Origin: AC-32 sp963746155
GTDB lineage: Bacteria; Actinomycetota; Thermoleophilia; Gaiellales; Gaiellaceae
DNA: 64,000 nucleotides
Direction of reading: 5' to 3'
NCBI GenBank assembly: GCA_963746155.1
Contig: CAVVAB010000001.1
Location: forward strand, 248,001 to 312,000
This document shows, piece after piece, positions 29,213 to 37,789 of this stretch (positions are counted from its first letter, which is position 1; each line of letters opens with the position of its first letter). Both the position numbers and the translations under genes were made by a program. The notes beneath the pieces were generated by a model, which worked only from the letters and a program-made list of their open reading frames with translations, had not been told where the DNA came from and did no database searches.

Positions 29213-30103
29213 TTAGCGTCGGACGAGGGGCAGGCCGCTCTGACGGACCTGCGCCGGCGCGTGCTCGACCTGCAGCGTCGAGTGGCTCAGGCCGAACTGC
29301 TCCGTCAGCAGGCGCGCGAGCTCGAGGCGGATCGCATGGCAGTCGGCGCCCGGGTCGACGAGGACGTGCGCCGAGACCGACGGGAAACCGCTGCCGACGG
29401 TCCAGACGTGGAGGTCGTGGACGTCGGAGACGTGCGGCACGGCCAGCATCGCCTCGGCGATCTCGCGCGGCTCGCGCGGCGCGACGTCGAGCAGGATCCG
29501 CGTCGACTCCCGGAGCAGCACGAAGCTCGACCAGAAGATCAGCGCGGCGACGACGAGGCTCGCGATCGGGTCGAACCGGTCCCACCCGGTCACGAGGATC
29601 AACGCGCCGGCGATCGCCGTCCCCATGAAGGCCGCGAGGTCGGTGGCCACGTGCAGGAACGCGCCGCGGATGTTCAGGCTCCCGTGGCTCGGCCCGCGCA
29701 GAACGGCTGCCGCAGCGAGGTTGACGACGATGCCGACGAGCGCGACGACGAGCACGATCCCGCCCCGCACCTCGGGCGGGTCGATCAGCCGCCAGACCGC
29801 GGTGTAGACGATCACGACGCCGACGACGAGCAGCGTGATCCCGTTGATGTGGGCCGCGAGGATCTCGAGCCGCCGGAAGCCGAACGTCCACCGCCCTCGC
29901 GCCGGCCTCTGCGCGACGGAAGCCGCTCCGAGCGCGAGCCCGAGCGCAGCCGCGTCGGTGAGCATGTGCCCCGCGTCGGCCAGGAGCGCCAGCGAGCCGG
30001 CGATGAAGCCGAAGACGACCTCGCCCGCCAGCAGCGCGACGATCAGCCCGAACGCGATCGTCAGCGCGCGCTGGCCGGCGTCGTGCGAGTGCTCGTGGCT
30101 CAT
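29213..30103 (-). CDS. cation diffusion facilitator (CDF) family exporter
   Basis: A 296-residue CDF transporter with six helices. Site A residues are LLADAGHMLTDAAAL (H-x-x-x-D) in TM2 and LHVATDLAAFMG (H-x-x-x-D) in TM5, the set found in zinc transporters. The N-terminal HEHSHDAG is histidine-rich. The C-terminal domain ends with VHDLHVWTVGSGFPSVSAHV and HSTLQVEH, as in ZitB/CzcD proteins. It is coupled by ATGA overlap to the M48 protease upstream. Zinc supply or removal for that metalloprotease is a reasonable inference. Confidence 0.93.
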   Translation of the reverse strand: MSHEHSHDAGQRALTIAFGLIVALLAGEVVFGFIAGSLALLADAGHMLTDAAALGLALGAASVAQRPARGRWTFGFRRLEILAAHINGITLLVVGVVIVYTAVWRLIDPPEVRGGIVLVVALVGIVVNLAAAAVLRGPSHGSLNIRGAFLHVATDLAAFMGTAIAGALILVTGWDRFDPIASLVVAALIFWSSFVLLRESTRILLDVAPREPREIAEAMLAVPHVSDVHDLHVWTVGSGFPSVSAHVLVDPGADCHAIRLELARLLTEQFGLSHSTLQVEHAPAQVRQSGLPLVRR

Positions 30104-31227
30104 CTGGCCATTCTCGCGCGGGCGGCGGCGATCCGCTCCGGCGGGGTCGGGTGCGTGAACAGGAGCGTGTAGAGGAGCGGCGGCGGGTCGAGGTCGGCGA
30201 GGTTCGCGAGCGCCAGCCGTCTGTGCATCTCCTCGATCGCCTGGCCGTCGCCCGTGAGGTCGACCGCGAAGCCGTCGGCGGCGCGCTCCCAGCGGCGCGA
30301 GAGCCAGGTCTCGAACGGCAGCGCGCCGAGCTCGAGCGCGAACAGGACGAGCAGCACGAGCGGCACGACGCGCGGATCGCCCGGACCCGACGCGCCCGCG
30401 GCGTCCAGCAGCCCCTGCCAGGAGAGAACGAGCCAGAGGATCACCACCGCCGCCGCGGCGCCGAGCATGGCGAGCGCGGTCCCGAACGCGACGTGGCGGA
30501 AGCGCCGGTGCCCGAGCTCGTGCGCCACGACGCCGCGCAGCTCGCCGCGCGGGACGTCCTCGAGCAGCGTGTCGTAGAGCACGAGCCGCCGAGTCGGCCC
30601 GAGGCCGGAGACGTACGCGTTGTGCTTGCGCGTCCGCCGGCTGGCGTCGGCGACGAGCATCGTCCGCACGGGAACCCCCGCGCGCACCGACAGCTCCTGC
30701 AGCTCCCTCGCCAGCTCGGGGTCGGGCAGCGGCCAGAAGCGGTTGAAGAGCCGCTCGAAGAGCAGCGGCGCGAGCACGCTCAGCACGAGCGTCAGCGCGG
30801 CGGCGCCCGGAGCGGCCACGAGCGGCCACGCCGACGGCCAGGCACGGACCGCCCCGAGGAGCAGGACGAGCGCGAGCCCGGTGAGCAAGGCGCCGAGGAC
30901 GAGCCCCTTCGCCCGGTCCGAGAGCCACGAGCGCAGGGTCTGGGTCGAGAACCCCCAGCGCCGCTCGTAGACCCAGCCGCGCCAGAACGAGAGCGGCAGC
31001 CGCACGAGCGCGCCAACGAGCGCGACGAGCGCCGCCAGCTCCACCGTCTCCGCCCACCAGGGGCCGCCGGTCAGGTCCCAGAGCCAGTCGCCGACAACAG
31101 AAAACGTGATCGCAAGGAGGATTGCGAGCTCCAGCGCGAGGTCGACCCCCAGCGCGCGGTACAGAGGCCGGTGGTACGCCCGCGCCCGCTCGATTTCCTC
31201 GGCCGCAAACAGATCCGAAGCGTTCAC
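30100..31227 (-). CDS. M48 family integral membrane metalloprotease
   Basis: A 375-residue membrane protease like Ste24/CAAX protease 1 and HtpX. It has four or more hydrophobic segments and the zinc motif HELGHRRFRH. A downstream RRWERAADGFAVDL segment provides the third zinc ligand Glu. LFNRFWPLPDPELARELQEL precedes the catalytic part, as in the family. GTG 31227 is the best start; upstream in-frame codons include no ATG, GTG or TTG before a stop. It is divergent from the FtsH-like protease with only 39 bases between start codons, and heads the operon with CDF, SDR, debranching enzyme and GT4. Confidence 0.88.
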   Translation of the reverse strand: MNASDLFAAEEIERARAYHRPLYRALGVDLALELAILLAITFSVVGDWLWDLTGGPWWAETVELAALVALVGALVRLPLSFWRGWVYERRWGFSTQTLRSWLSDRAKGLVLGALLTGLALVLLLGAVRAWPSAWPLVAAPGAAALTLVLSVLAPLLFERLFNRFWPLPDPELARELQELSVRAGVPVRTMLVADASRRTRKHNAYVSGLGPTRRLVLYDTLLEDVPRGELRGVVAHELGHRRFRHVAFGTALAMLGAAAAVVILWLVLSWQGLLDAAGASGPGDPRVVPLVLLVLFALELGALPFETWLSRRWERAADGFAVDLTGDGQAIEEMHRRLALANLADLDPPPLLYTLLFTHPTPPERIAAARARMAR

Positions 31228-31254
31228 GTCGAAGTAGGTGAGCTTAGTGACATC

Positions 31255-31260
31255 TACACT
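31255..31260 (+). promoter_or_regulatory. -10 element of a leaderless promoter (FtsH-like gene)
   Basis: TACACT, six bases, then ATG 31267. It lies within a 39-base gap shared with the divergent M48 protease gene, so the two promoters must overlap. Confidence 0.5.
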
Positions 31261-31266
31261 GCAACG

Positions 31267-33696
31267 ATGAGCACCGGCCCGGCGGCAGGAGGGCTGCTCT
31301 CCTCGGACGATCAGCGCGCGCTGACAGCACAGTGGCGCGCACTGCGGCGAGCCGCCACGGGCGTCGCGCTCCTCACGTCGCCGGCGGTCTTCGTCTGGCT
31401 CCACAAGTTCCAGGGCTGGCAGACCGGCTGGGCGCTCCTGTTCACGCTGCTGGCGGTCGCCGCTTTCCGCGGCCTCCTGGATCTGCTCTTCCACCGCTTC
31501 ATCCAGTGGCCGAACCTGTTCGGGATCGACAGCCCGGCGCTGCGCGAAGAGGACGTCGTCGCGCGCCGGCGCGTGTGGTTCTGGCACTTCTGGTTCAAGG
31601 TGCTCTGCCTGATCGTGCTCGCGATCCTCGCCGTGTACTTCGTCCGGATGATCAGATACGGCCTCGACGACACGAGCTTCTTCGGCACGGTCGGAGATGT
31701 CTCGCACACGATCAGGGCCGGGATCGCGCGCGTGCCAGGGTCCCTCTCGCTCGTAGTCACCCTCTTCGTCTTCTTCATCTTCAACTTCGTGATCCTGCTC
31801 GGGCCGATGCTCGCCATGGGCATCTCCCAGATCCGCGGCTTCGAGCCGGGCGACGCGGACTGGGGCGTGAAGCTCGACGACGTCCGCGGCCAGGCCGAGG
31901 CCAAGGAGGAGGTCAGGCGGGTCGTCGGCCTCTGGCAGTCAGGCGAAGCGTTCGAGAAGGCAGGCGGCAAGCGGGAGCGAGGGCTGCTCTTCCTCGGCGC
32001 GCCCGGAACCGGGAAGACGATGCTCGCCAAGGCGATCGCCACCGGCTTCAACTCGCCGATCGTGACCATCCCCGGCTCGGGCTTTGCGCAGACGTTCATG
32101 GGCATGGACGTGATCATCGTCCGCTTCATGGCTCGAAAGGCCAAGCGGCTCGCCCGCAAGTGGGGCGGCCAGTGCATCGTCTTCATCGACGAGATCGACG
32201 CCGTCGGCATGCGGCGGCAGTCGCTCGGCGGCGGCGCGTCGCCGGTGATGAGCCCGAAGCCTTCGAGCTTCAACGACCTCTGCTTCTTCGGGCCGAACGG
32301 CGCGCTCACCGCGAGCGAGGACCTGATCCTCGAGTCACGCGCGTGGCGCGAGCGGCTCTTCGCCGAGCGCGCATCCGAACCCGTGCCGGTCTCTCCGTTT
32401 TACGCCCGCATCGGCGGCGCCGTGAACCAGGTCTTCCCCGGCATGTTCGGCGGCGGTGGCGGACAGCTGGCCCTGAACCAGCTGCTGGTCGTGATGGACG
32501 GGATCGACAACCCGTCTTTCACGAGCCGGGTGATGACCAACACCGTCAACAAGGTCCTCGATGCCCTGTACGTGATCCCGCGACGGGTCGGACGGGTCGA
32601 GCTGCGCTTGCCGCACGTGAAGCCGAGCGCGAGCCAGATCTACTTCATCGGCGCGACGAACGTCCCGATGGAGATGCTCGACCCGGCGTTGACCAGGCCG
32701 GGCCGGATGGGACGGCACGTCTGGTTCAGGACGCCGACGAAGACCGACCGGCTCGACATCTTCGGGCTCTACCTGGACAAGGTCGGTCACGAGGAGGATC
32801 TCGACAGCCCCAAGCGCCGCGACGAGCTCGCACGCGTGACCAATGGCTACTCGCCGGCCATGATCGAGCAGGTCTGCTCGATGGCGCTCACGATCGCGCA
32901 CCACGAAGGGCGACTCGCCTTCGGCTGGGGCGACATCGTCGAGGCAATGACCACGGTCGAGTCCGGGACGGCGATCGGTACCAAGTACGTGCCCGAGGAG
33001 ACGCGGGCCGTCGCGATCCACGAGGCCGGCCACGCTGCCGCTGCTCACGTGTACATGAAGGGCGCGGAGTCGACCCGGCTGTCGATCAAGCGGCGCGGAG
33101 CTGCGCTGGGCCACCACCAGGCGCTCGAGAAGGAGGAGCGGTTCAGCTCCTGGCGCTCGGAGGAGCTGGCCCAGCTGATCTGGGCACTCGGAGCGATGGC
33201 CGCCGAGCGGGTCTTCTACGGTGAGAACTCGACCGGCGTGGGCGGCGACGTCCAGAGCGCGACAGCGAGGGCGGCCTGGATGGTCGGCGCCTGCGGGATG
33301 GCGCCGGAGCAGGTCGAGCTCAACGGGAGCGCGAACGGCCGACCGACCAAGCGGACGCTCGATGCCCGGCGCGACAAGGTCAACAAGCGGCTAGAGGAGA
33401 TCGGGACGCAGATCATGAACCGGACCGGGTCCGGCGGCCCGCTCGGAGGCGACCCGCTCTCCGGAGTGCTCAACGACCGGGACAAGCGCAGCCTCGCGGC
33501 CCAGCTGCTCGGCCAGGCGTACGTGACGGCCCACGCGCTGATCCTGCACAACAAGCAGGCGATCGAGCGGATCGCCGACGCGCTGGTCGAGAAGCAGGAG
33601 ATCTTCGGCGACGAGCTCGTGGAGATCCTCGAGAGCGCAAAGCTGAAGGTGCCGAAGAGCGACCTGACGCAGGAGGCGGCATGGCCCGCACTCTGA
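31267..33696 (+). CDS. FtsH-like AAA+ membrane protease with a large AAA insert
   Basis: An 809-residue protein. Two groups of membrane segments lie before residue 195. The AAA domain has Walker A GAPGTGKT (about 244), Walker B CIVFIDEIDAVG (about 303) and the second region of homology FIGATNVPMEMLDPALTRPGRMGRHV. The zinc protease domain has HEAGH (about 585). Between Walker B and LNQLLVVMDGID there are about 90 residues where ordinary FtsH has about 20, including two short hydrophobic patches and a Gly-rich end. The N-terminal membrane region is also longer than in E. coli FtsH. It is thus a divergent branch, not the housekeeping copy. It overlaps the next gene by 16 bases. Confidence 0.9.
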   Translation: MSTGPAAGGLLSSDDQRALTAQWRALRRAATGVALLTSPAVFVWLHKFQGWQTGWALLFTLLAVAAFRGLLDLLFHRFIQWPNLFGIDSPALREEDVVARRRVWFWHFWFKVLCLIVLAILAVYFVRMIRYGLDDTSFFGTVGDVSHTIRAGIARVPGSLSLVVTLFVFFIFNFVILLGPMLAMGISQIRGFEPGDADWGVKLDDVRGQAEAKEEVRRVVGLWQSGEAFEKAGGKRERGLLFLGAPGTGKTMLAKAIATGFNSPIVTIPGSGFAQTFMGMDVIIVRFMARKAKRLARKWGGQCIVFIDEIDAVGMRRQSLGGGASPVMSPKPSSFNDLCFFGPNGALTASEDLILESRAWRERLFAERASEPVPVSPFYARIGGAVNQVFPGMFGGGGGQLALNQLLVVMDGIDNPSFTSRVMTNTVNKVLDALYVIPRRVGRVELRLPHVKPSASQIYFIGATNVPMEMLDPALTRPGRMGRHVWFRTPTKTDRLDIFGLYLDKVGHEEDLDSPKRRDELARVTNGYSPAMIEQVCSMALTIAHHEGRLAFGWGDIVEAMTTVESGTAIGTKYVPEETRAVAIHEAGHAAAAHVYMKGAESTRLSIKRRGAALGHHQALEKEERFSSWRSEELAQLIWALGAMAAERVFYGENSTGVGGDVQSATARAAWMVGACGMAPEQVELNGSANGRPTKRTLDARRDKVNKRLEEIGTQIMNRTGSGGPLGGDPLSGVLNDRDKRSLAAQLLGQAYVTAHALILHNKQAIERIADALVEKQEIFGDELVEILESAKLKVPKSDLTQEAAWPAL

Positions 33697-34415
33697 ACAC
33701 GCGCACGGTCTTCGTCGCCGCGTACCTGCTGCTCGGGGTCGCGGCCGGCGCCGCGATCGGCGCGGCGGTCGTCCTCGCGCAACGGCCGGGGCCGACCCCG
33801 CCGCCGCCGTGGTCGAGCTGGCGGCCGGCCTCATCCTCGGTCAAGGACCAGGTGCTGCAGATCGCCGACCACGTCGGGCGTTCGTACCGGCTCCCGAGCG
33901 GAGACCAGCTCGTGGCGATCAAGGTCGGAGGCGCGCAGGGTGGCGCAAGCCCCAACGTCAACGGCGTCGCCGTGGTGAAGAAGGGCGCCCCACAGACGCT
34001 CGACCAGGAGTACGGCAAGGACGAGACAGCCGTGTACATCCTCTGTGGCAGCACGAAGTCGTGCGCGATCAACGAGGGCCAGCCTTCGGTAGCCCGCGGA
34101 ACCGTGCTCCGGCGCGAGGCTCTCGAGCTGGCGCTCTACACCCTCGAGTACGCCCACCCGATCGACAACGTGCTCGTCTTCTTCCCGCCCGACCGCGGAC
34201 AGAAGAGCCTGACCTCGACGCTCTTCTTCCGCCGGGACGATCTCTCGAACCATCTGAAGACACCGTTGCGCAAGACCCTCCCTCAGAAGAGCCCGCCGAT
34301 CTCGGGAAGGATCGCCCCCCAAGAGAAGAAGACGGTCGACGACCTCACGGGAACGAAGCTCTATCGCTACCTCGGCATCGGGCAGAACCTGATCGTCATC
34401 CAGCCCGCCGCGTAG
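33681..34415 (+). CDS. membrane-anchored protein cotranscribed with the FtsH-like protease
   Basis: A 244-residue protein with an N-terminal anchor (VFVAAYLLLGVAAGAAIGAAVVLA), a Pro-rich linker and a soluble domain. That domain contains a Cys pair (ILCGSTKSCAIN) and a basic PRKTLPQKSPP-like stretch. I recognise no family. It begins 16 bases before the protease stop, so translation is linked. An accessory or adaptor role for the protease, comparable in principle to HflK/HflC but unrelated in sequence, is an inference from gene order. Confidence 0.75.
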   Translation: MARTLNTRTVFVAAYLLLGVAAGAAIGAAVVLAQRPGPTPPPPWSSWRPASSSVKDQVLQIADHVGRSYRLPSGDQLVAIKVGGAQGGASPNVNGVAVVKKGAPQTLDQEYGKDETAVYILCGSTKSCAINEGQPSVARGTVLRREALELALYTLEYAHPIDNVLVFFPPDRGQKSLTSTLFFRRDDLSNHLKTPLRKTLPQKSPPISGRIAPQEKKTVDDLTGTKLYRYLGIGQNLIVIQPAA

Positions 34416-34424
34416 GCGCTGGCG

Positions 34425-35141
34425 CTAGCTCAGCGGAAGCAGGAACGCGCAGGGCCGCCCGTTGTCCGGGTAGGGCGAGCGCCCGACCTTCGTCACCATC
34501 AGCGGGCCCTCGACGTCCGGAAGCTCGACCTCGTCGCCCGGCGCGGGCGGCGGGCCGTCGCGCTCGACGAGCAGGTAGCGCTTGGCCGTCGGCACGAAGA
34601 GCAGGTGCGATGACGGCTGCACGGGCGCGAGCTCGACCTCCGCATCCTCTTGCTCGACGACCGAGAGCCTCGTGAACTCGCCGTGGAGCCGCTCGATCTC
34701 CGCCTGGAGCCGCTCGTTCTCGGCCTGGAGTTCCTCGAGCTCCGGATTGACCTCGGGCTCCGACTCCGGCTCGGGCTCCGGCTCGAGCTCGGGCACGACC
34801 TCGAGCGCAGGCTTCACCGGCTCCAGCCGGACGACGTTCTGACGCTCGTCGTCCTGCTCGTCCAGACCCTGGCCGCGCGACGCTCGGTGCCGCTTGTCGA
34901 TCTCGGCCCAGAGGCCGGTGCCGAAACCGCGTTCCTGGTTCAGCTCGACGCCGTGCTGCTCGGCGAGCGCGATCGCCAGCGCCGGGCCGGAGACGAAGCC
35001 CCGCTCGACGAGGATCGCGCCCAGAAGACGGCCGGTATCGGCCTGCTCGGTGAGGGCCCGATCGAGCTCGTCCTTCGTGATCAGTTCCTTGGCGAGCAGC
35101 AACTCGCCCAGGGGACGCCAAGAGGTCTCCGCAGCTTCCAC
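34425..35141 (-). CDS. MshEN-like domain protein with coiled coil
   Basis: A 238-residue protein. Residues 8-70 (LGELLLAKELITKDELDRAL, then LGAILVERGFVSGPALAIALAEQHGVEL) match the N-terminal helical domain of type II secretion/type IV pilus ATPases, a fold that can bind c-di-GMP in some members. An acidic repeat PEPEPESEPE and a heptad-rich coiled coil follow (LEELQAENERLQAEIERLHGEFTRL). The C-terminal domain is beta-rich. No ATPase domain is present. A scaffold or regulator in surface or secretion systems is possible. Confidence 0.72.
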   Translation of the reverse strand: MEAAETSWRPLGELLLAKELITKDELDRALTEQADTGRLLGAILVERGFVSGPALAIALAEQHGVELNQERGFGTGLWAEIDKRHRASRGQGLDEQDDERQNVVRLEPVKPALEVVPELEPEPEPESEPEVNPELEELQAENERLQAEIERLHGEFTRLSVVEQEDAEVELAPVQPSSHLLFVPTAKRYLLVERDGPPPAPGDEVELPDVEGPLMVTKVGRSPYPDNGRPCAFLLPLS

Positions 35142-35179
35142 GTCCCTTCTATCGGCTGCTGGAGGCTATCCCACAAGGG

Positions 35180-35989
35180 TCAGTCGTCGAGCGTGAAGTC
35201 GCGCTGAGCGCGGACGAATGGGTCCGAATGGCGCGCCGAGATCTCCTCCGGCCAGTCGCGCGGGAACTCGCCGAGGCTCTGGTGCTGCCCGCCCGGGACG
35301 CGAAGCTCGATCGAAATGCGACCCTGCTCGATCCTGATCAGGTTGTACGCAGGATGAGGAAAGCCGCGCGTGCGCTGCGTCGAGACCGTGCCCGAGTGCA
35401 CGAGCAGCATCCCGCCGACCGGCCAGACGTACGGCACGTGCCGGTGGCCCGCAAGGACGAGGTCGACGCCGGACTGACGAAGGAGCGAGAGCACGTCTCC
35501 CGCGTCGAGCACCTGGTTCCGCTCGCGTCCGGTGCCCGGGATCGGCATCAGGTGGTGGTGGCAGAGGAACACGCGCAGCTCAGCCTCGCCGGCAAAGCCC
35601 TCCTCGATCCAGCCGTAGTGCTCCCGGCCGATCTCGCCCTCGTCGAGGTCGGGCTTCGACGAGTCCACCGCGACCAGCGCGAGGTCGGTCCCGCCGACGT
35701 CGAGCCGCAGGCGCGAGTCGCGTGCGCCGAACGTGTCCTCGTAGCGCAGGTAGCCGACGTTGCGCGCGTCGTGGTTGCCCGGGACGGGGACGATCCGCGC
35801 GCACTCGATCCGGGCCAGCTCCTGATGGGCGAGCGGGTACTGGTCCGGGTAGCCGTCGTCGGTGATGTCGCCGGCGATCACGACGAGGTCGGGCGTCTCG
35901 GCGTTGATCTCGTCGATCGCCGTCCGCAGGAGCTCCTGGCGGTAGCGGTTGCCGCCGACGTGGACGTCCGAGATCTGCGCGATGAGCAC
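35180..35989 (-). CDS. calcineurin-like metallophosphoesterase (CpdA/class III cyclic nucleotide phosphodiesterase type)
   Basis: A 269-residue phosphoesterase with all metal motifs: D-x-H (ISDVHVG), GDITDDG, GNHD, the CHHHLMP histidines, and GHRHVPY. The compact size and motif spacing resemble CpdA and Rv0805-type enzymes, which cleave cyclic nucleotides or other phosphodiesters in vitro. The true substrate is not proven by sequence. It starts at GTG 35989, 18 bases after the stop of the ATP-grasp ligase, so the two are cotranscribed. Confidence 0.9.
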   Translation of the reverse strand: MLIAQISDVHVGGNRYRQELLRTAIDEINAETPDLVVIAGDITDDGYPDQYPLAHQELARIECARIVPVPGNHDARNVGYLRYEDTFGARDSRLRLDVGGTDLALVAVDSSKPDLDEGEIGREHYGWIEEGFAGEAELRVFLCHHHLMPIPGTGRERNQVLDAGDVLSLLRQSGVDLVLAGHRHVPYVWPVGGMLLVHSGTVSTQRTRGFPHPAYNLIRIEQGRISIELRVPGGQHQSLGEFPRDWPEEISARHSDPFVRAQRDFTLDD

Positions 35990-36007
35990 CGAGACAGTCT
36001 CGCGCGG

Positions 36008-36878
36008 CTAGGCGCCGGCTGCGACGGTCTCGAGCTCCGTCTCGCCGCGCCCACCGGCAAGCGCGGCGACCGCGTCGTCGAAGACGCTGCGGCCCGGAAG
36101 CGAGTAGACCGGCCGGAAGTCGACCGCGCCGTTGAGCTCGATCACGCAGAAGCTTCCCGGCCCGGTCGGCAGAAGGTCGACACCGACCAGGTCGAGGCCC
36201 GAGGCCGCGGCGGCCGCGAGCGCGAGCTCCGACGCGACAGGCGGCGGCACGACGGGCACCGCGGACGCGCCGAGCGCGACGTTCGTGCGCCACTCCCCGG
36301 GCTGCGCGATGCGCTTGGCGGCGCCGATGATCGTGCCACCGGCGACGACGAGCCGGAGGTCGTGGCCGAGAGGCGGAATCAGGTCCTGGGCGAGCACGCC
36401 GCCCTGCCGGAACCACGGCCGAAGGGCGAGCCGCCGGAGCGCTCGCTCGAGGTCGCTCGGGGTCTCGCAGAGGACGACGTCCTTGCCCCAGCTGCCGAAG
36501 CGCGGCTTGAGGACCGCCGGCAGGTCGAGATCCGGGGGCTCCGCGTTCGGCTCGATCAGCATCGTGCGCGGATGCGGCAGCCCTGCGCGCCGCAGAGTCC
36601 GAGCGGTCAAGAGCTTGTCGTGCGCGCACAGGAGAGCGCTCGGCCGGTTGAGCAGCACCACGCCCGGCCTCGGCGAGCCGGTCGAGCGACGAGAGCCCTT
36701 CCTCGACGCCTTCGAGATCGTGGCGGACGTCGAGCCTCACCAGCGCGAGGTCGCCCGGGCCGAGGTCGAGCAGCGCCTCGCGCGGCGTGAGCAGCTCCGC
36801 ACGCGTCCCGTTCCAGCAGCGGGCGGCCAGCGCGAGGTTGGTTGCGTTCGAGTCGTTGCCGATGATTGCGACGCGCAC
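36008..36878 (-). CDS. RimK/LysX-like ATP-grasp ligase (one-base frameshift), paralogue 1
   Basis: An ATP-grasp protein of about 289 residues. The N-terminal pre-ATP-grasp part begins VAIIGNDSNATNLALAARCW and breaks near 36665. There GCCGGGCGTGGTGCTG holds one extra base; dropping it gives AGVVLLNRPSALLCAHDK. The ATP-grasp core has AVLKPRFGSWGKDVVLCE, DLRLVVAGG, EWRTNVALGA and FCVIELNGAVDFRPVY. RimK/LysX relatives add amino acids to proteins or amino-group carriers. A close paralogue lies at 58182-59048. No LysW-like carrier gene is adjacent. Confidence 0.83.
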
Positions 36879-36884
36879 GCCTGA

Positions 36885-37162
36885 ATTGTTGCTCAGGGGT
36901 GCAAATCCTGGGAAGCGATCAGGTTACGGACTCGTGACAAAGTGGCGCGTTTCCGCCGTTTCCGGCCAGAACGCGCCGACGAAAAACACCCTTGACGAGA
37001 TGGGCGGTGACGTCTCGAACCGCCGACCTCATGCGTGGAAAGCAGACGCCCACAATGAGGAGGGCAGGACAACGCGGGGCACGTGCAGAGTCAGTAGTTG
37101 TCCACAGGTGCATCGGTGTGACGCCCGATGCTGCCCAAGCGCAGTCGTGTGAGCCTTCGTGC
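36885..37162. other. intergenic region with tRNA remnant
   Basis: About 280 bases between the ATP-grasp gene and the flavin-reductase-like gene. Apart from a tRNA 3' half at 37001-37051 I see no coding frame with a convincing start or composition. A run AAAAACACCCTTGAC just before the tRNA piece is AT-richer than its surroundings. Confidence 0.4.
37001..37051 (-). pseudogene. tRNA 3'-half remnant (Val-like)
   Basis: Read on the minus strand, this stretch has an anticodon arm with loop TTTCCAC, variable loop AGGTC, the T-arm GGCGG-TTCGAGA-(C)CGTC with one base missing, and the acceptor 3' strand ACCGCCCA. It closely matches the intact tRNA-Val at 39448-39520 from the anticodon stem to the 3' end. 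The D-arm and 5' acceptor strand are absent. It is therefore a decayed fragment of the kind left by integration or recombination at a tRNA gene. Confidence 0.75.
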
Positions 37163-37786
37163 ATGGCAGACGTGCAGACGCCGGCTGGAGTTCGGGAGCG
37201 ACCTTGCTCGAGTTGCGCGGTCGAGCCGGGATTGTGGGAGCGCGTGTTCCAGGTCGCACCGCTGGTGCTGATCGGGACGAAGGAAGGCGAGGGATGGGAC
37301 TTCGCGCCGAAGCACATGGCGATGCCGCTCGGCTGGGAGGGTTTCTACTGCTTCGTCTGTAGCCCGCGCCACGCGACCTACCGGAACGTGAAGGCCCATC
37401 CGCAGTTCACGGTGAGCTTTCCGCGGTCCGATCGGATCGTCGAGTCGAGCTTCGCGGCCGGAGGGCGGTTCGCGGGCGGGGCGAAGCCGGCGCTGGCGGC
37501 CGTTCCCACGGCCCCGGCGCGCGTCGTCGACGTGCCGGTCGTCGCCGGATGCCCGCTCTACCTCGAGTGCGAGCTGGAGCGCATCGTGGACGGGTTCGGC
37601 TCGAACAGCCTGATCGTCGGCCGCGTGGTGGCCGCCGCCGCCGTGCGCGAGGCAGTGCGCGGGGCCGAGGTGGACGACGCGGATCTCGTCTACCGGCTCG
37701 GCCTGCTCGCGTATCTCGCGCCCGGCCGCTTCGCTGTCGTCCGCGACAGCTCGTCGTTCCCGTACCCGGCTGATTTCCGGCGCTGA
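37163..37786 (+). CDS. flavin-reductase-like FMN-binding split-barrel protein
   Basis: A protein of about 207 residues. The core VFQVAPLVLIGTKEGEGWDFAPKHMAMPLGW and FVCSPRHATYRNVKAHPQFTVSFP match the flavin reductase-like split barrel, where the segment before and after the Cys contacts FMN. The first 30 residues contain a CSSC pair and are not conserved, so ATG 37163 is the likely start but the GTG just before FQVAPL is possible. A mutilated copy of its 5' region lies at 42700-42768, which implies past duplication. It stands alone on this strand before the broken M20 gene. Confidence 0.78.
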   Translation: MADVQTPAGVRERPCSSCAVEPGLWERVFQVAPLVLIGTKEGEGWDFAPKHMAMPLGWEGFYCFVCSPRHATYRNVKAHPQFTVSFPRSDRIVESSFAAGGRFAGGAKPALAAVPTAPARVVDVPVVAGCPLYLECELERIVDGFGSNSLIVGRVVAAAAVREAVRGAEVDDADLVYRLGLLAYLAPGRFAVVRDSSSFPYPADFRR

Positions 37787-37789
37787 CCG

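Noticed and set aside
26377..29628. 1083-codon open frame on the plus strand opposite the GT4, debranching and SDR genes
   Set aside because: Shadow of three well-supported genes; composition is repetitive and no domain is visible.
30151..31266. Long N-terminal extension of the FtsH-like frame
   Set aside because: It lies opposite the M48 gene, is charged and low in complexity, and ATG 31267 with a leaderless -10 gives a normal membrane start.
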